From: Chaetoderma sp. LZ-2023a
Lineage: Eukaryota; Mollusca; Caudofoveata; Chaetodermatida; Chaetodermatidae
NCBI GenBank assembly: GCA_034401795.1
Contig: CM067367.1
Span: forward strand, 56,949,108 to 57,013,107
Direction of reading: 5' to 3'
Length of the DNA stretch: 64,000 nucleotides
In this document: piece after piece, positions 41,311 to 51,003 of the stretch
How positions within the stretch are numbered: position 1 is the stretch's first letter
Layout of the letters: every line of letters starts with the position of its first letter
Notes under the pieces: generated by a model
Told to the model about the DNA's origin: nothing
Databases searched by the model: none
The model's input: only the letters and a program-made list of their open reading frames with translations
Program-made: the position numbers and the translations under genes

Positions 41311-41538
41311 TTAGTGACCACACTGCTTTTCACCCTTTGCTCACTTCGGTAAGAAAAGAACCTAAAGCAGGCATGGTCAGGCGAGAGGATGTCAACCAGA
41401 TTGTGTCACTGATGGCCGAACCGGTGAATGGTTGTAGGCGGTACGTCTGAAGTCCTGTTATCATAAGGTAATTCAACAAGTGAGAGTTTTTTGTATTATG
41501 TATATGTATCATGTTCATTCATCTTATATATTCATGCT
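41311..41538 (+). other. 3' noncoding part of copy U before the gap
   Basis: Matches the sequence after the YR stop in copies X and Y. The rest of the element, about 600 bp including ICR and right terminal repeat, is hidden in the gap. Confidence 0.75.
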
Positions 41539-42038
41539 NNNNNNNNNNNNNNNNNNNNNNNNNNNNNNNNNNNNNNNNNNNNNNNNNNNNNNNNNNNNNN
41601 NNNNNNNNNNNNNNNNNNNNNNNNNNNNNNNNNNNNNNNNNNNNNNNNNNNNNNNNNNNNNNNNNNNNNNNNNNNNNNNNNNNNNNNNNNNNNNNNNNNN
41701 NNNNNNNNNNNNNNNNNNNNNNNNNNNNNNNNNNNNNNNNNNNNNNNNNNNNNNNNNNNNNNNNNNNNNNNNNNNNNNNNNNNNNNNNNNNNNNNNNNNN
41801 NNNNNNNNNNNNNNNNNNNNNNNNNNNNNNNNNNNNNNNNNNNNNNNNNNNNNNNNNNNNNNNNNNNNNNNNNNNNNNNNNNNNNNNNNNNNNNNNNNNN
41901 NNNNNNNNNNNNNNNNNNNNNNNNNNNNNNNNNNNNNNNNNNNNNNNNNNNNNNNNNNNNNNNNNNNNNNNNNNNNNNNNNNNNNNNNNNNNNNNNNNNN
42001 NNNNNNNNNNNNNNNNNNNNNNNNNNNNNNNNNNNNNN
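41539..42038. other. assembly gap, 500 N
   Basis: Exactly 500 unknown bases, which looks like a fixed-size scaffolding placeholder, so the true distance is unknown. Family-1 copy U is left of it and family-2 copy T right of it; the left end of T must be inside. Confidence 0.98.
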
Positions 42039-42117
42039 GCCTGTTATAAAGGTCTTCTCACTTTGCCCTCTTGCTCCAATTCCTTCCCCTGAGGTGGAGA
42101 GAATGTAGAGGCGTACT

Positions 42118-44583
42118 ATGGTGGAGTTCTCCGGTTCATCACGTTGGATGGTTTGTCTATACAAGGATCAGGTATCTAATTATAATGTAAACAAAAGGGG
42201 AGATAATTTCCCTTTTTGCCAATGCTAGAATTGGAAGGAGTTATCTCTGTATATCTGATTGTTGTGTACTCGAAATGCCAATTCAACGGAAATGTTCCGT
42301 TTACTTATACAATTCGTTCTTGCTCTTGGTGCTTGTTGCGGATCGATTAATTTGGTCACGAGAGTGATGACGTCATAATCGGCCTTGGCCTTTTTATTAA
42401 CAATTAACGTTTTGTCCATGGCTGGTTCTTCTTGATTTCTGATCTTGATGATCCTGTCCTCTCTTTTTAGTTGGTTTTGAGTTCGCTAACCTTAACTATC
42501 TTGCTCATTGTCCCTGTCCTTTGTCCTGTTTCAGAGACCTGGTTGCCCGTCCTGCGGGAGGTTTCTTAAAAGCCGCTTCGTCCCGCACTTGTGCTTCAGC
42601 TGCAGTCCCTGTGGACCGTTGCTGAAGTGCGACGTATGTAAGCTGTGGGGGGGCGAATTAATGTCTGATTTTCTCGCATTGCAGGCAAGGGAGAAGGTAA
42701 TGGAGGAAGAGAGGAAGAAGAAGGAGAAAGTGTGTAAGAAGGGTAAGAAGAAGGCCTCATCCGCGGTGGATATGGAGGCCTTCAGGTCCGAAATGTTGCA
42801 AGAGATGCAGAGGACAATAAAGGATCTGGTCCCAGAGTTGCTTCGTGGCATGCTCCCTGGGCCAGCTCCTTTGTTGTCCTCGGCATCTGCTTACGAGCAG
42901 GTGATCCCCGCCTCTGAATCCGGTCTCTTTAGGTCCGGTCCGGTTGTGGATTCAGAGGTGGCCCCTTTGTTGGGGGCAGTCCAAGGCCCTGGCAGCAGGC
43001 ATGGCGCCGCGCCGAGGGGCCGTGGACAACGGTTGTTGCTGGGACCCGCGGTCTGCTCATCAGACCCCGGGTATCCGCGCGCCGAAGGTGCCAAACCCTC
43101 CTATGGCACCTTTCCTGGCCAGTCCGGGTTAGCTCTCTTTGCTGACCCGGAGTCTAATCTTTCTGGCCAGGAAGAAGAGGATCTCCTGCTGGGGTCGCCT
43201 TCTGAGGACGTGGCCATGGAATACGACGTCTGTGCACCCCTCGCGGGGAATGCAGGCGACGTGTTCCATGGTTCTACTCACGCAGGAGTAGATTTCACGG
43301 TCCAGAGGGTGTCCCCGGGCGGTGCTGTTGACCACGGATACCGCATACCTCGGCTTGCCGATGGTATGGCTGGTGCTGGTCAGACCCGTGGTAGAGCGGT
43401 GTTTACCCCGCGCTCTGCCACGGCGCCTGCTCCTGGTCAAGCCGCGGATTTTAGCATGCCTGCTCTCTCGGGCCCGCATGCTTTTCCAGGCTTGCCAGGG
43501 GTATCAGCTTACCCGCCGTCGACATCAACTGCGAGTGCTCTGGAGGAAGACGAAGGCCCTCGTCTAGTAGAGCGCTCGCAGTTAGCCACGGAGGAGGATT
43601 GGTCGGACGCTTGCCAGTGGCTGGTAAGTGTTCGGCCAGATCTACCCGTGGAGCTGCCGGCTAGCCAGCGTGACCATAGGCCGTGGTTAGCTGGTAGGCC
43701 GGCGGCTACCGCTATGCCATCTCTGCCGCTTGCTGAGCATGTCGTGGACATGTTCGAAGCGGCAGAGGCGTCCATTAAGGTGAATGGACGTCTCGCGAAG
43801 GCCCCTCGCGAGGTGGCGAAGCGGTGCCGCATCGTGCCCCTGGATTACCAGCGGTACGGTGTGGTGCCAAAGCCGAGCGTTGATGATCGCGCGGCTTTGG
43901 GCGAAGATGCGCGGCCGGGCTCCCGTTCTGACACGGGAGTCTTGTGCTCGAACGCGTTGCGTTCGGCAAATGCCGCGCTGCGGGATGCGGAGGAGAGTGG
44001 GAGAGCGTCGATTGCCGCTCTATCCCACGTTTCCCAGCTGCTACAAGGGGTGGTAGCGGCTTCCGCATCACGCCAACCTAGCCCGGTGACAGTCCAGAGA
44101 GCCATTCAGGATGGTATCAACCTGGCTTTGGACTGTTTGACGCGGGCGGTAACCAGAAGTGTCCGGGCGAGGCGCACGTTTGCGCTTGACAATCTGTGCC
44201 CGTCCCAGGACCTGTATAATAGGCTGCTGCGGACGCCTATGACAGGTCCTGGTCTCTTTGGAGGTGAGGGATGCAGGCACCTCCAGGAGACGGTCACTCT
44301 GGTTAATAACCAGAGGGCGCTGCGGGAACAATTTGAGGTGCTCCGGCGGGAGCGTGTTCGCGCGGCACCCCCTGCGTATCGTCCTCTGCAGGCTCGAGGT
44401 GGTGCTGGCCAGGTCAGGGGCCAGCCACCGTCGCAACGTAGGCCTAGGCCACGGGCGATTCGGCCAGCAGTGAGGGGGGCGCAGGCTCCCCAGCCGCACC
44501 CAGCCAGACAGCAGCCCGCGCACCGTGGTGCGCGCGGCGCTGGGCGGGGCGCGCGGGGATCTGGTCGCGGTAATCGGGCCTGA
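42118..44583 (+). CDS. Gag-like protein of copy T (spliced)
   Basis: Predicted exon 1 at 42118-42171 (ATG, 18 codons, ending CAG|GTATCT) joined in frame to exon 2 at 42535-44583 after TGTTTCAG. Exon 2 opens with a Cys-rich segment (GCPSCGRF, CFSCSPC, CDVCKLW) matching family 1. A Lys/Glu-rich probable coiled coil follows (REKVMEEERKKKEK). The middle is Pro/Gly/Ser-rich. The C-terminal half has conserved blocks shared with family 1 (EEDWSDACQWL, YQRYGVVP, TGPGLFGG), and the tail is Arg/Gly/Pro-rich. The Cys cluster and basic tail fit RNA binding. The unspliced frame has no ATG before the Cys cluster, which supports the intron. The stop UGA is at 44581-44583. Confidence 0.75.
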
Positions 44584-46714
44584 TGGCCTGGTTACCGCGG
44601 TGGGAACCACTCCGGTGTTTCAGGCCGAGAGAACAGTGCCACTCTGGCCCTCCTTATGTCCACCTCTATCCCTAGGTGGACCGGTGGGCGGCCGTTTGGC
44701 CGCCCGCTTGCCAGAGTGGAAGCGGTTGACTCAGGACCGTTTAGTCTTGCGATGGCTTTCGGTCGGGTATCGTCCCGACTGGGTGACAGGCCCGCCATCG
44801 CGACTGTCTCTCGCGCCGATCTGGACTCCCATTCCAAGGGATCCGGATCAGAGGTTGTGTATAGAGGAGGAAATAAATTCCCTCATACTAAAAGAAGCCA
44901 TTCAGCCGGCACAGAGGTGCCCGGGTTTCTATTCAACCCTGTTCTTAGTAACAAAAAACACCGGAGGGTGGAGGCCGATTCTCAACCTCAAGCCGTTGAA
45001 CAAGTTCATCGAGACACCCAGTTTCAAGATGGAGACTGTGCGCTCGGTGTTGGCGGGGTTAGAGCGAGGGATGTGGACAGCGTCGATAGATTTGAAGGAT
45101 GCTTATTTCCACATTCCCATAGAGAGGAGTTTCCGTCGATTCCTGAGATTTGCATTTCAGGGCCGGCGGTGGGAATTCAGGGTGTTACCCTTCGGAATTT
45201 CCACGGCTCCTCGGGTCTTCACCCGTGTGGTTCTCGCGATCACTGCATACCTCCGCAGGAGAAGCATAGCAGTCCACACGTACATAGACGACTGGCTATT
45301 GAAAGCACACACCCGGGAATCGTTGTCAGCCAATCTGGAGATTGTTTTGAAAACTCTCTCGGACTTGGGCTGGATGATCAATTTCCCGAAATCAGAGCTA
45401 ACTCCATCCCAGAAGTTTGTTTACCTGGGCATGTTCTTCGATCTGGAGACGGGGTATGTGTACCCCACTCAGGAGAGGGTTCAAGTACTCATCTCGGTAA
45501 TTCAGTCGGTGTGCGACAGTCGTCATGTCCTGGCACGGGTTTACTTGAGAATGCTGGGCTTGATGGTTTCTTTGGAACCAGTCATTCCACAGGCCGCCTT
45601 GCGCAGGCGTCCGATCCAGTTGTTTCTCATGACACAGTGGACCCAGAGTTCAGGTTCGCTGGACTCGAACGTGCCGGTGTTGGCGCCTCTGATTCACCAC
45701 CTGCAATGGTGGTTGAATACAGAGAATCTCTTGCTGGGGGTTTTGCTAACCCCTCCCCACCCTCAGGTGACTGTGTATACAGATGCATCGATGGAGGGGT
45801 GGGGAGCTTGTCTGGAAGAGTCCACAGTATCAGGGCTTTGGGATCTGGATCAGTCCAAGGAACATATCAATCTACTAGAGCTAAGAGCAGTAGTCCTGGG
45901 CCTGGAACATTTCTTACAGAAAGTTCAGGGCAAGATTGTTCTAATTCGTTCAGACAACTCAACAGTAGTGACTTACATAAACCGCCAGGGCGGAACGAAG
46001 TCGCCCAGTCTCTGTATGATGACATGGGGACTGCTTTGTTGGTGCCTGGATCATGGGATCACCTTGAAAGCAGTTCATATTCCGGGGAGGTTAAATCTGC
46101 TAGCAGACTCATTGAGCCGAAGGATGAGTGTTTTACCCACGGAATGGCAACTAAATCAATGTGTGGCGGATCGTCTGTTCGACCATTGGGGGAAACCCAA
46201 CATAGATTTGTTCGCAATGAAGAAGAATGCGAAGATGACGACGTACGTCTCTCCGATTCCAGACCCAAGCGCTTTCGCAACAGATGCGTTAGCTATCAGC
46301 TGGGAGGGAATGTATGCATACGCATTCCCCCCAGCAATCCTGATTCCAAAGGTGCTTCAGAAAATCAGGCAGCAGGAGTGCCAAGTGCTTCTGATCGCCC
46401 CGGATTGGCCAAGCCGATCGTGGTATACGGATCTGCTGGACCTTCTGGTCTGCAATCCGGTTCCGCTGCCTCTGATGGACAACCTTATCTTCCAGGGCAA
46501 GGCCCTTCACGACAATCCGTCAATGTTCCGATTGACTGCGTGGATGTTGTCAAGGAATCTAGAATTAAGGAGGGCTTTTCTGAGCAAGCGGCCATGTTTA
46601 TGGCCAAAGCCAGGAGGGGGTCAACCTCCAGAGCATATAATTATAAAATCAACAGATTTGCAGAATGGTGCTCAAAAAGATGTATTGATCCAATGGAATC
46701 ATCTATTCAGGTAG
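44525..46714 (+). CDS. reverse transcriptase-RNase H of copy T
   Basis: An open frame of about 729 codons that overlaps the end of gag in the +1 frame. The nominal first codon is GTG, and the frame has no ATG until about residue 169, inside the RT domain, so it is probably made by frameshifting from gag. RT motifs: SIDLKDAYFHIP (188-199), LPFG (221-224) and YIDD (253-256). RNase H: YTDAS (418-422), LLELRA (E452), RSDNS (D476) and LLADSLS (D528). The DIRS C-terminal segment (IDLFAMKKNA, YAFPP, LLIAPDWPSRSWY) follows. All visible catalytic residues are intact. Confidence 0.88.
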   Translation: MVRAALGGARGDLVAVIGPDGLVTAVGTTPVFQAERTVPLWPSLCPPLSLGGPVGGRLAARLPEWKRLTQDRLVLRWLSVGYRPDWVTGPPSRLSLAPIWTPIPRDPDQRLCIEEEINSLILKEAIQPAQRCPGFYSTLFLVTKNTGGWRPILNLKPLNKFIETPSFKMETVRSVLAGLERGMWTASIDLKDAYFHIPIERSFRRFLRFAFQGRRWEFRVLPFGISTAPRVFTRVVLAITAYLRRRSIAVHTYIDDWLLKAHTRESLSANLEIVLKTLSDLGWMINFPKSELTPSQKFVYLGMFFDLETGYVYPTQERVQVLISVIQSVCDSRHVLARVYLRMLGLMVSLEPVIPQAALRRRPIQLFLMTQWTQSSGSLDSNVPVLAPLIHHLQWWLNTENLLLGVLLTPPHPQVTVYTDASMEGWGACLEESTVSGLWDLDQSKEHINLLELRAVVLGLEHFLQKVQGKIVLIRSDNSTVVTYINRQGGTKSPSLCMMTWGLLCWCLDHGITLKAVHIPGRLNLLADSLSRRMSVLPTEWQLNQCVADRLFDHWGKPNIDLFAMKKNAKMTTYVSPIPDPSAFATDALAISWEGMYAYAFPPAILIPKVLQKIRQQECQVLLIAPDWPSRSWYTDLLDLLVCNPVPLPLMDNLIFQGKALHDNPSMFRLTAWMLSRNLELRRAFLSKRPCLWPKPGGGQPPEHIIIKSTDLQNGAQKDVLIQWNHLFR

Positions 46715-47553
46715 TGGCTGATTTCCTCTGTCACCTATATGATGCCTATAGCCTCAAGCCTAACTCTATTGCTGGTTATAAGTCAGCTTTAATGACTGTT
46801 ATTCCTTGCTTGGCTAATAGGGGGAGTGATGAAGTAAGTACATTAAATGTATTAATTAAAGGCATGGGCAATCTAAGACCAAGGAATCCTCCACTGATTC
46901 CGTCTTGGAGTTTATCACTGGTGCTCCAGGTACTAGGTGATAAGCCTTTTGAACCACTTAGTTCCATTTCTATGAAAATGTTGACTCTTAAAACTGTATT
47001 TTTAATTGCTGCGGCCTCGGCTAGGCGTAGGAGTGAAATTCACGCCTTATCAGCCGAGGTTGACCGTTTTGTGGTTACAGGGGAAGGCCTTAAGCTTCTA
47101 CCTAGGATTAATTTCTTGTCTAAAAATCAGTCATTGAAATATCCAGGTCAACCTATTTTTTTGCCATCTTTAACTAGATATGATCCTAATTCTAAAGTAT
47201 GGTGCCCCGTACGGGCGCTGCTCCGGTACAAACAGCGTACTTCGGAGTGGCGTACCGACCAGTCAGCGTTATGGTTGTCATATATTGAACCCCATGGTAG
47301 GGCGTCTAAGGACACCATTTCTAGGTGGATTGTGGAATGTATTCAATTTTGTCACAAATCCGCCACCGGGCGACAGGTTGACGTGGCCAAGGCTCACAGT
47401 GTCCGCGGTGTCGTGACATCCACTGCCCTTTTTAATGGGGTCCCTGTGGATGATATTATGTCAGTGGCTCAGTGGCACTGTGAGTCTAGTTTTACAGACC
47501 ATTACCTCCGTGACACCTCTAACCCTCTCGCCTTGTCGATTTTGAAACAATAA
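44656..47553 (+). CDS. tyrosine recombinase of copy T, in the gag frame
   Basis: 965 codons from an ATG. The frame is that of gag, and the 24 codons between the gag UGA and this ATG contain no stop. The first 600 residues overlap RT-RH and are Ser/Gly-rich. The recombinase lies at about 620-965: core-binding segment (RAYNYKINRFAEWC, GYKSALMTVIPCL), Arg in ARRRSE, HxxR in AHSVRG (His914, Arg917), His in QWHC (about 941) and Tyr in TDHYLRD (950). It would integrate the circular element DNA. Function is not demonstrated, but nothing visible disables it. Confidence 0.87.
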   Translation: MSTSIPRWTGGRPFGRPLARVEAVDSGPFSLAMAFGRVSSRLGDRPAIATVSRADLDSHSKGSGSEVVYRGGNKFPHTKRSHSAGTEVPGFLFNPVLSNKKHRRVEADSQPQAVEQVHRDTQFQDGDCALGVGGVRARDVDSVDRFEGCLFPHSHREEFPSIPEICISGPAVGIQGVTLRNFHGSSGLHPCGSRDHCIPPQEKHSSPHVHRRLAIESTHPGIVVSQSGDCFENSLGLGLDDQFPEIRANSIPEVCLPGHVLRSGDGVCVPHSGEGSSTHLGNSVGVRQSSCPGTGLLENAGLDGFFGTSHSTGRLAQASDPVVSHDTVDPEFRFAGLERAGVGASDSPPAMVVEYRESLAGGFANPSPPSGDCVYRCIDGGVGSLSGRVHSIRALGSGSVQGTYQSTRAKSSSPGPGTFLTESSGQDCSNSFRQLNSSDLHKPPGRNEVAQSLYDDMGTALLVPGSWDHLESSSYSGEVKSASRLIEPKDECFTHGMATKSMCGGSSVRPLGETQHRFVRNEEECEDDDVRLSDSRPKRFRNRCVSYQLGGNVCIRIPPSNPDSKGASENQAAGVPSASDRPGLAKPIVVYGSAGPSGLQSGSAASDGQPYLPGQGPSRQSVNVPIDCVDVVKESRIKEGFSEQAAMFMAKARRGSTSRAYNYKINRFAEWCSKRCIDPMESSIQVVADFLCHLYDAYSLKPNSIAGYKSALMTVIPCLANRGSDEVSTLNVLIKGMGNLRPRNPPLIPSWSLSLVLQVLGDKPFEPLSSISMKMLTLKTVFLIAAASARRRSEIHALSAEVDRFVVTGEGLKLLPRINFLSKNQSLKYPGQPIFLPSLTRYDPNSKVWCPVRALLRYKQRTSEWRTDQSALWLSYIEPHGRASKDTISRWIVECIQFCHKSATGRQVDVAKAHSVRGVVTSTALFNGVPVDDIMSVAQWHCESSFTDHYLRDTSNPLALSILKQ

Positions 47554-48080
47554 CCGCTTTATGTTTGTGAAGAGTGCCTCCGCATTGCTTATATACTTCG
47601 CCATTCAGCGACGGTGACAACCACTTGTCGGGACTGTATCATCCTTCTCTACTGGATTCATGATGACAGCTTCCTAGGACAACAAGGTCAGTCTTGTTCA
47701 TGTGTTGTTCATTGTTTGTATTGTCACGTTACCCAGTGTTATTAATATGGTGATGGTTTATGTGGGTTGTGGTTCTTTATAGAGAGTATACGAAAATGGA
47801 GCCTTTTCGTCTCTGTCCTATAGTACTTAGCACTAGTACGAAGAGAGCGTGTAGGACATTGAGGTCATTTAATCTTCCTCCCAAGGGAGGGGGGGGAGCG
47901 CATATGACAAATCGGTCATCTCTCAGGCATCGGTTGTGTTATCCGATGGTTTATCAAATCCTGACTGTGTTTTCACACAGTTTCAGACGTCATAAGTGCC
48001 TTAAAACGCTTGAAAGCGTATAGGGAAGAGCTGGTCTTTTGACCTCGCCTCCCTCCCGCCAGATTCACTTTCGAATTCTG
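47554..48080 (+). other. 3' noncoding region of copy T
   Basis: About 530 bases with no coding potential. It contains a G-run (near 47890) in the same relative place as the G-run after the YR stop in family 1, and leads into the ICR. Confidence 0.7.
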
Positions 48081-48180
48081 GCAATATCAAAAGTATTAGG
48101 GAGGTAAGTATACTCTTGATGTGAAATAAACGAAATCTAGGATTTCTTTTTTCACGAGAGAGTTGATACTTACCTCCCTA
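48081..48180. repeat. internal complementary region of copy T
   Basis: 48081-48130 should complement the hidden left end; 48131-48180 complements the right end at 48394-48459. This is the same design as the family-1 ICRs with unrelated sequence. Confidence 0.82.
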
Positions 48181-48393
48181 GATACTGACCCGGCCTCTCC
48201 GCCCCACAGAGGCTCGGTCTTCAGGCTCTTAGTAGTTGCATGTGTTAGCCAATAAATGAGCCAGAGGAAGTAGTAGTCGGCGCATGCGCGGTGGTGGGGC
48301 GAGCATCCGCCGGACTACCTCTGACTCCCTGCCCAGTAGGGGCACCTAACTGTTTTTAATCTGAGTGTTTTATTGAGTGAAAGCCGATATTTA

Positions 48394-48459
48394 GCAATAT
48401 CAAAAGTATTAGGGAGGTAAGTATCAACTCTCTCGTGAAAAAAGAAATCCTAGATTTCG
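48394..48459 (+). repeat. right end of copy T
   Basis: From GCAATATCAAAAG to AGATTTCG. It is complementary to the ICR as described, and the copia frame begins immediately after it. Confidence 0.8.
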
Positions 48460-48712
48460 TTTATTCTAATAATCATGTGTCAGAAAAACGTTTACGAATA
48501 GAAATAAGTGGAATCAAACAGTTGATTAATTCAAAACAAATAAGCGCCTTGAAATGGAGTTCTTCTAAGACTCAGATTGCGGATTGTCTCACAAAGAAGG
48601 GATCATCTTCTCTAGTCCTTCTAAGACTCAGATTGCGGATTGTCTCACAAAGAAGGGATCGTCTTCTCTAGTCCTTCTAGGCTTGCTAGAGAAAGGCACA
48701 CTTCAATTATAA
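48460..48712 (+). pseudogene. copia-type pol C-terminus (RNase H end), fragment
   Basis: The frame reads EKRLRIEISGIKQLI, then LKWSSSKTQIADCLTKKG and ends LLEKGTLQL. This is the C-terminal end of a Ty1/copia RNase H domain; the ADCLTKKG motif is characteristic. A 56-base tandem duplication (48561-48616 and 48617-48672, two mismatches) breaks the frame. Only the last 65 or so codons are present, and the 5' part is cut by the right end of T. No LTR was recognised downstream. Confidence 0.75.
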
Positions 48713-49234
48713 TCAGTCAGTTTAAATTTGTATATATGTATAAAAAAAGAATTTTAAGTCCTGTGATTCTAACAATAAAATAAAAGATAGGGAATTTGTT
48801 AACATAATCATAAACAGCAATATTTATTTAGTTGTATTTCACACAAACTTTTATGGATCCGACTTTTAGACTTAACCAAGCAACTTCCTGTTACATTTCT
48901 AACATGATTGACAGCAGTTCACAGCTCGTTTTGCACGGTTTCTTTGCGTGGATATACAACAATATCACGAGGATGGATAGGTTTAGGCAGGCTAGTTTAG
49001 TAATTCTCTTGAGGAGACATCTTATTAAATGGTCTAGAGGACAACAGAGAATTTCAGTTGGAATAGGATGAACAAAGAACCAGTTTCCGTGAGCGCTCAC
49101 TCGGCATCAGTCATTCATCATCATCATCATCATTCAACTCTATCCTGCCTGTCTGTCGATTTCTTGACATGATTGTGGCTTGCTACACCCACGGACTTCG
49201 GCAAAAACTGTAAGTTTGACTATTTTTACATGAT
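48713..49234. other. unassigned sequence between copia fragment and copy S
   Basis: AT-rich sequence with an (ATC)n tract near 49110-49135. The first part may be the 3' end of the copia element, but no polypurine tract or LTR is clear. Confidence 0.4.
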
Positions 49235-50173
49235 GTATACAGATGCATCGATGGAGGGGTTGGGAGCCTGCCTGGAAGAATCCACGATATCAGGGCTTTG
49301 GAATCTGGAACAGTCAAAAGAACATATAAATCTACTGGAATTACGACCAGTAGTCCTGGGCCTGGAACATTTCTTACAGAAAGTTCAGGGCAAGAGTGTT
49401 CTAATTCGATCAGACAACTCAACAGTAGTGGCTTACATAAACCACCAGGGCGGAACGAAGTCGCCCAGTCTCTGTATGATGACATGGAGACTGCTTTGTT
49501 GGTGTCTGTATCACCAGATTACCTTGAAAGCGGTTCATATTCCGGGAAGGTTAAGTCTGCTAGCAGTCTCATTGAGCCGAAGGATGAGTGTTTTACCTAC
49601 GGAATGGCAATTAAATCAATGTGTGGCGGATTGTCTGTTCAACCACTGGGGGAAACTCAACATAGATTTATTCGCAACGAAGAAGAATGCGAAGATCATG
49701 ACGTACGTCTCTCCGATTCCAGATCCGAGTGCTATCGCAACAGATGCGTTAACTATCAGCTGGGTGGGAATGTATGCATATGCATTCCCTCCAGCAATCC
49801 TGATTCCAAAAAGTCTTCAGAAAATCAGACAGGAGGAGTGCCAAGTGCTTTTGATCACCCCAAATTGGCCAGGCCGATCATGGTATACGGATCTGTGGAC
49901 CTTCTGGTCTGCAATCCGGTTCCTCTGCCTCTGATGGACAATATTATCTTCCAGGGTAAGACCCTTCGCAACAATCCATCAATGTTCTAATTGACTGCGT
50001 GGATGTTGTCAAGGAATCTAGAATTAAGGAGGGCTTTTCTGAGCAAGCACCCATGTTCATGGCAAAAGCCAGAAGGGGGTCAACCTCCAGAGCATATAAT
50101 AATAAAATCAACAGATTTGCAGAATGGTGCTCAAAAAGATGTGTTAATCCAATGGATTCATCTATTCAGGTAG
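49235..50173 (+). pseudogene. RNase H and RT C-terminus of copy S
   Basis: YTDAS, LLELRP, RSDNS and the LLAVSLSRRM region (Asp of the last motif changed to Val) are readable. A base is lost near 49893 and further changes follow. Confidence 0.8.
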
Positions 50174-51003
50174 TAGCCGATTTCCTGTCACCTGTATGAT
50201 GCCTATAGCCTCAAGCCTAACTCTATTGCTGGCTATAAGTCAGCTTTAATGACAGTTATCCCTTGCTTGGCTAATAGGGGAAGTGATGAAGTAAATACAT
50301 TAAATACTTTAATCAAAGGCATGGGAAAGCTAAGACCAAGGAATCCCCCAGTGATTCCGTCTTATCACTAGTGCTTCAGGTTCTAGCTGATAAGCCATTT
50401 GAACCACTAAGTTCCATTTCTATGAAAATGTTGACACTTAAAACTGTATTTTTAATTGCTGCGGCCTCGGCTAGGCATAGAAGTGAGATTCATGCCTTAT
50501 CAGCTGAGGCAGACCGTTTTGTGGAAACAGGGGAAAGCCTTAGGCTTCTACCTAGGATAAATTTCATGGCTAATAACCAGTCTTTGCAATATCCAGGTCA
50601 ACCTATTTTTTTACCAGCTTTGACTAGGTATGATCCTGATTCAAAAGCATGGTGTCCAGTCTGAGCATTAAACCGGTACAAACAACGTACTCAGGAATGG
50701 CGGACGGACCCAACATCATTATGGTTGTCATATATTGAACCACATGGCAGGGCGTCAAAGGACACCATTTCCAGGTGGATTGTAGAGTGTATTCAATTTT
50801 GCCATAAATCTGCCACAGGTAAACAAGTTGACGTGGCCAAGGCTCACAGTGTACGGGGCGTAGTGGCTTCCACTGCACTATTTAATGGGGTACCTGTGGA
50901 TGGCATTATGTCAGTAGCTCAGTGGCACTGTGAGTCAAGTTTTACCGACCATTATCTCTGTGACACCTCGAATCCTCTCGCGTTATCGATTTTGAAAGGC
51001 TAA
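49991..51003 (+). pseudogene. tyrosine recombinase of copy S
   Basis: YR in pieces: core-binding segment at 49999-50190, catalytic Arg region changed to ARHRSE near 50475, a stop at 50662-50664, then AHSVRG and TDHYLCD to the stop at 51001-51003. The first Arg of the RRR cluster is kept. Confidence 0.8.

Larger units (their letters stand above)
27341..41538 (+). mobile_element. DIRS copy U (family 1) with triplicated 5' half, 3' end in gap
   Basis: Starts TTCTCCTTCG inside V. Its 5' half (terminal repeat, gag, first part of RT) occurs three times: 27341-31216, 31217-35069 and 35070 onward. Only the third unit continues through RT-RH and YR to about 41538, where the N gap begins. The 3' terminal repeat and ICR are not seen. 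Shares the inactivating lesions of copy Y. Confidence 0.85.
42039..48459 (+). mobile_element. DIRS retrotransposon copy T (family 2), apparently intact coding region
   Basis: Second DIRS family, clearly related to family 1 in protein but different in DNA and terminal repeats. The order is 5' leader, intron-bearing gag, RT-RNase H, overlapping YR, 3' region with G-run, ICR (48081-48180) and right end (to 48459, ending AGATTTCG). The left terminal repeat is hidden in the gap; from the ICR it should begin TTTATTTCACATC. All three frames are free of stops and frameshifts and the catalytic residues are present, so it could be autonomous. The right end abuts a copia pol fragment. Confidence 0.9.

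Noticed and set aside
4938..41538. Endogenous retrovirus or LTR retrotransposon
   Set aside because: No long direct terminal repeats, protease or DDE integrase; the terminal repeats are inverted, an ICR is present and the integrase is a tyrosine recombinase, all typical of DIRS.
41480..42164. Open frames spanning the N gap
   Set aside because: Unknown bases only appear open; no evidence of coding.
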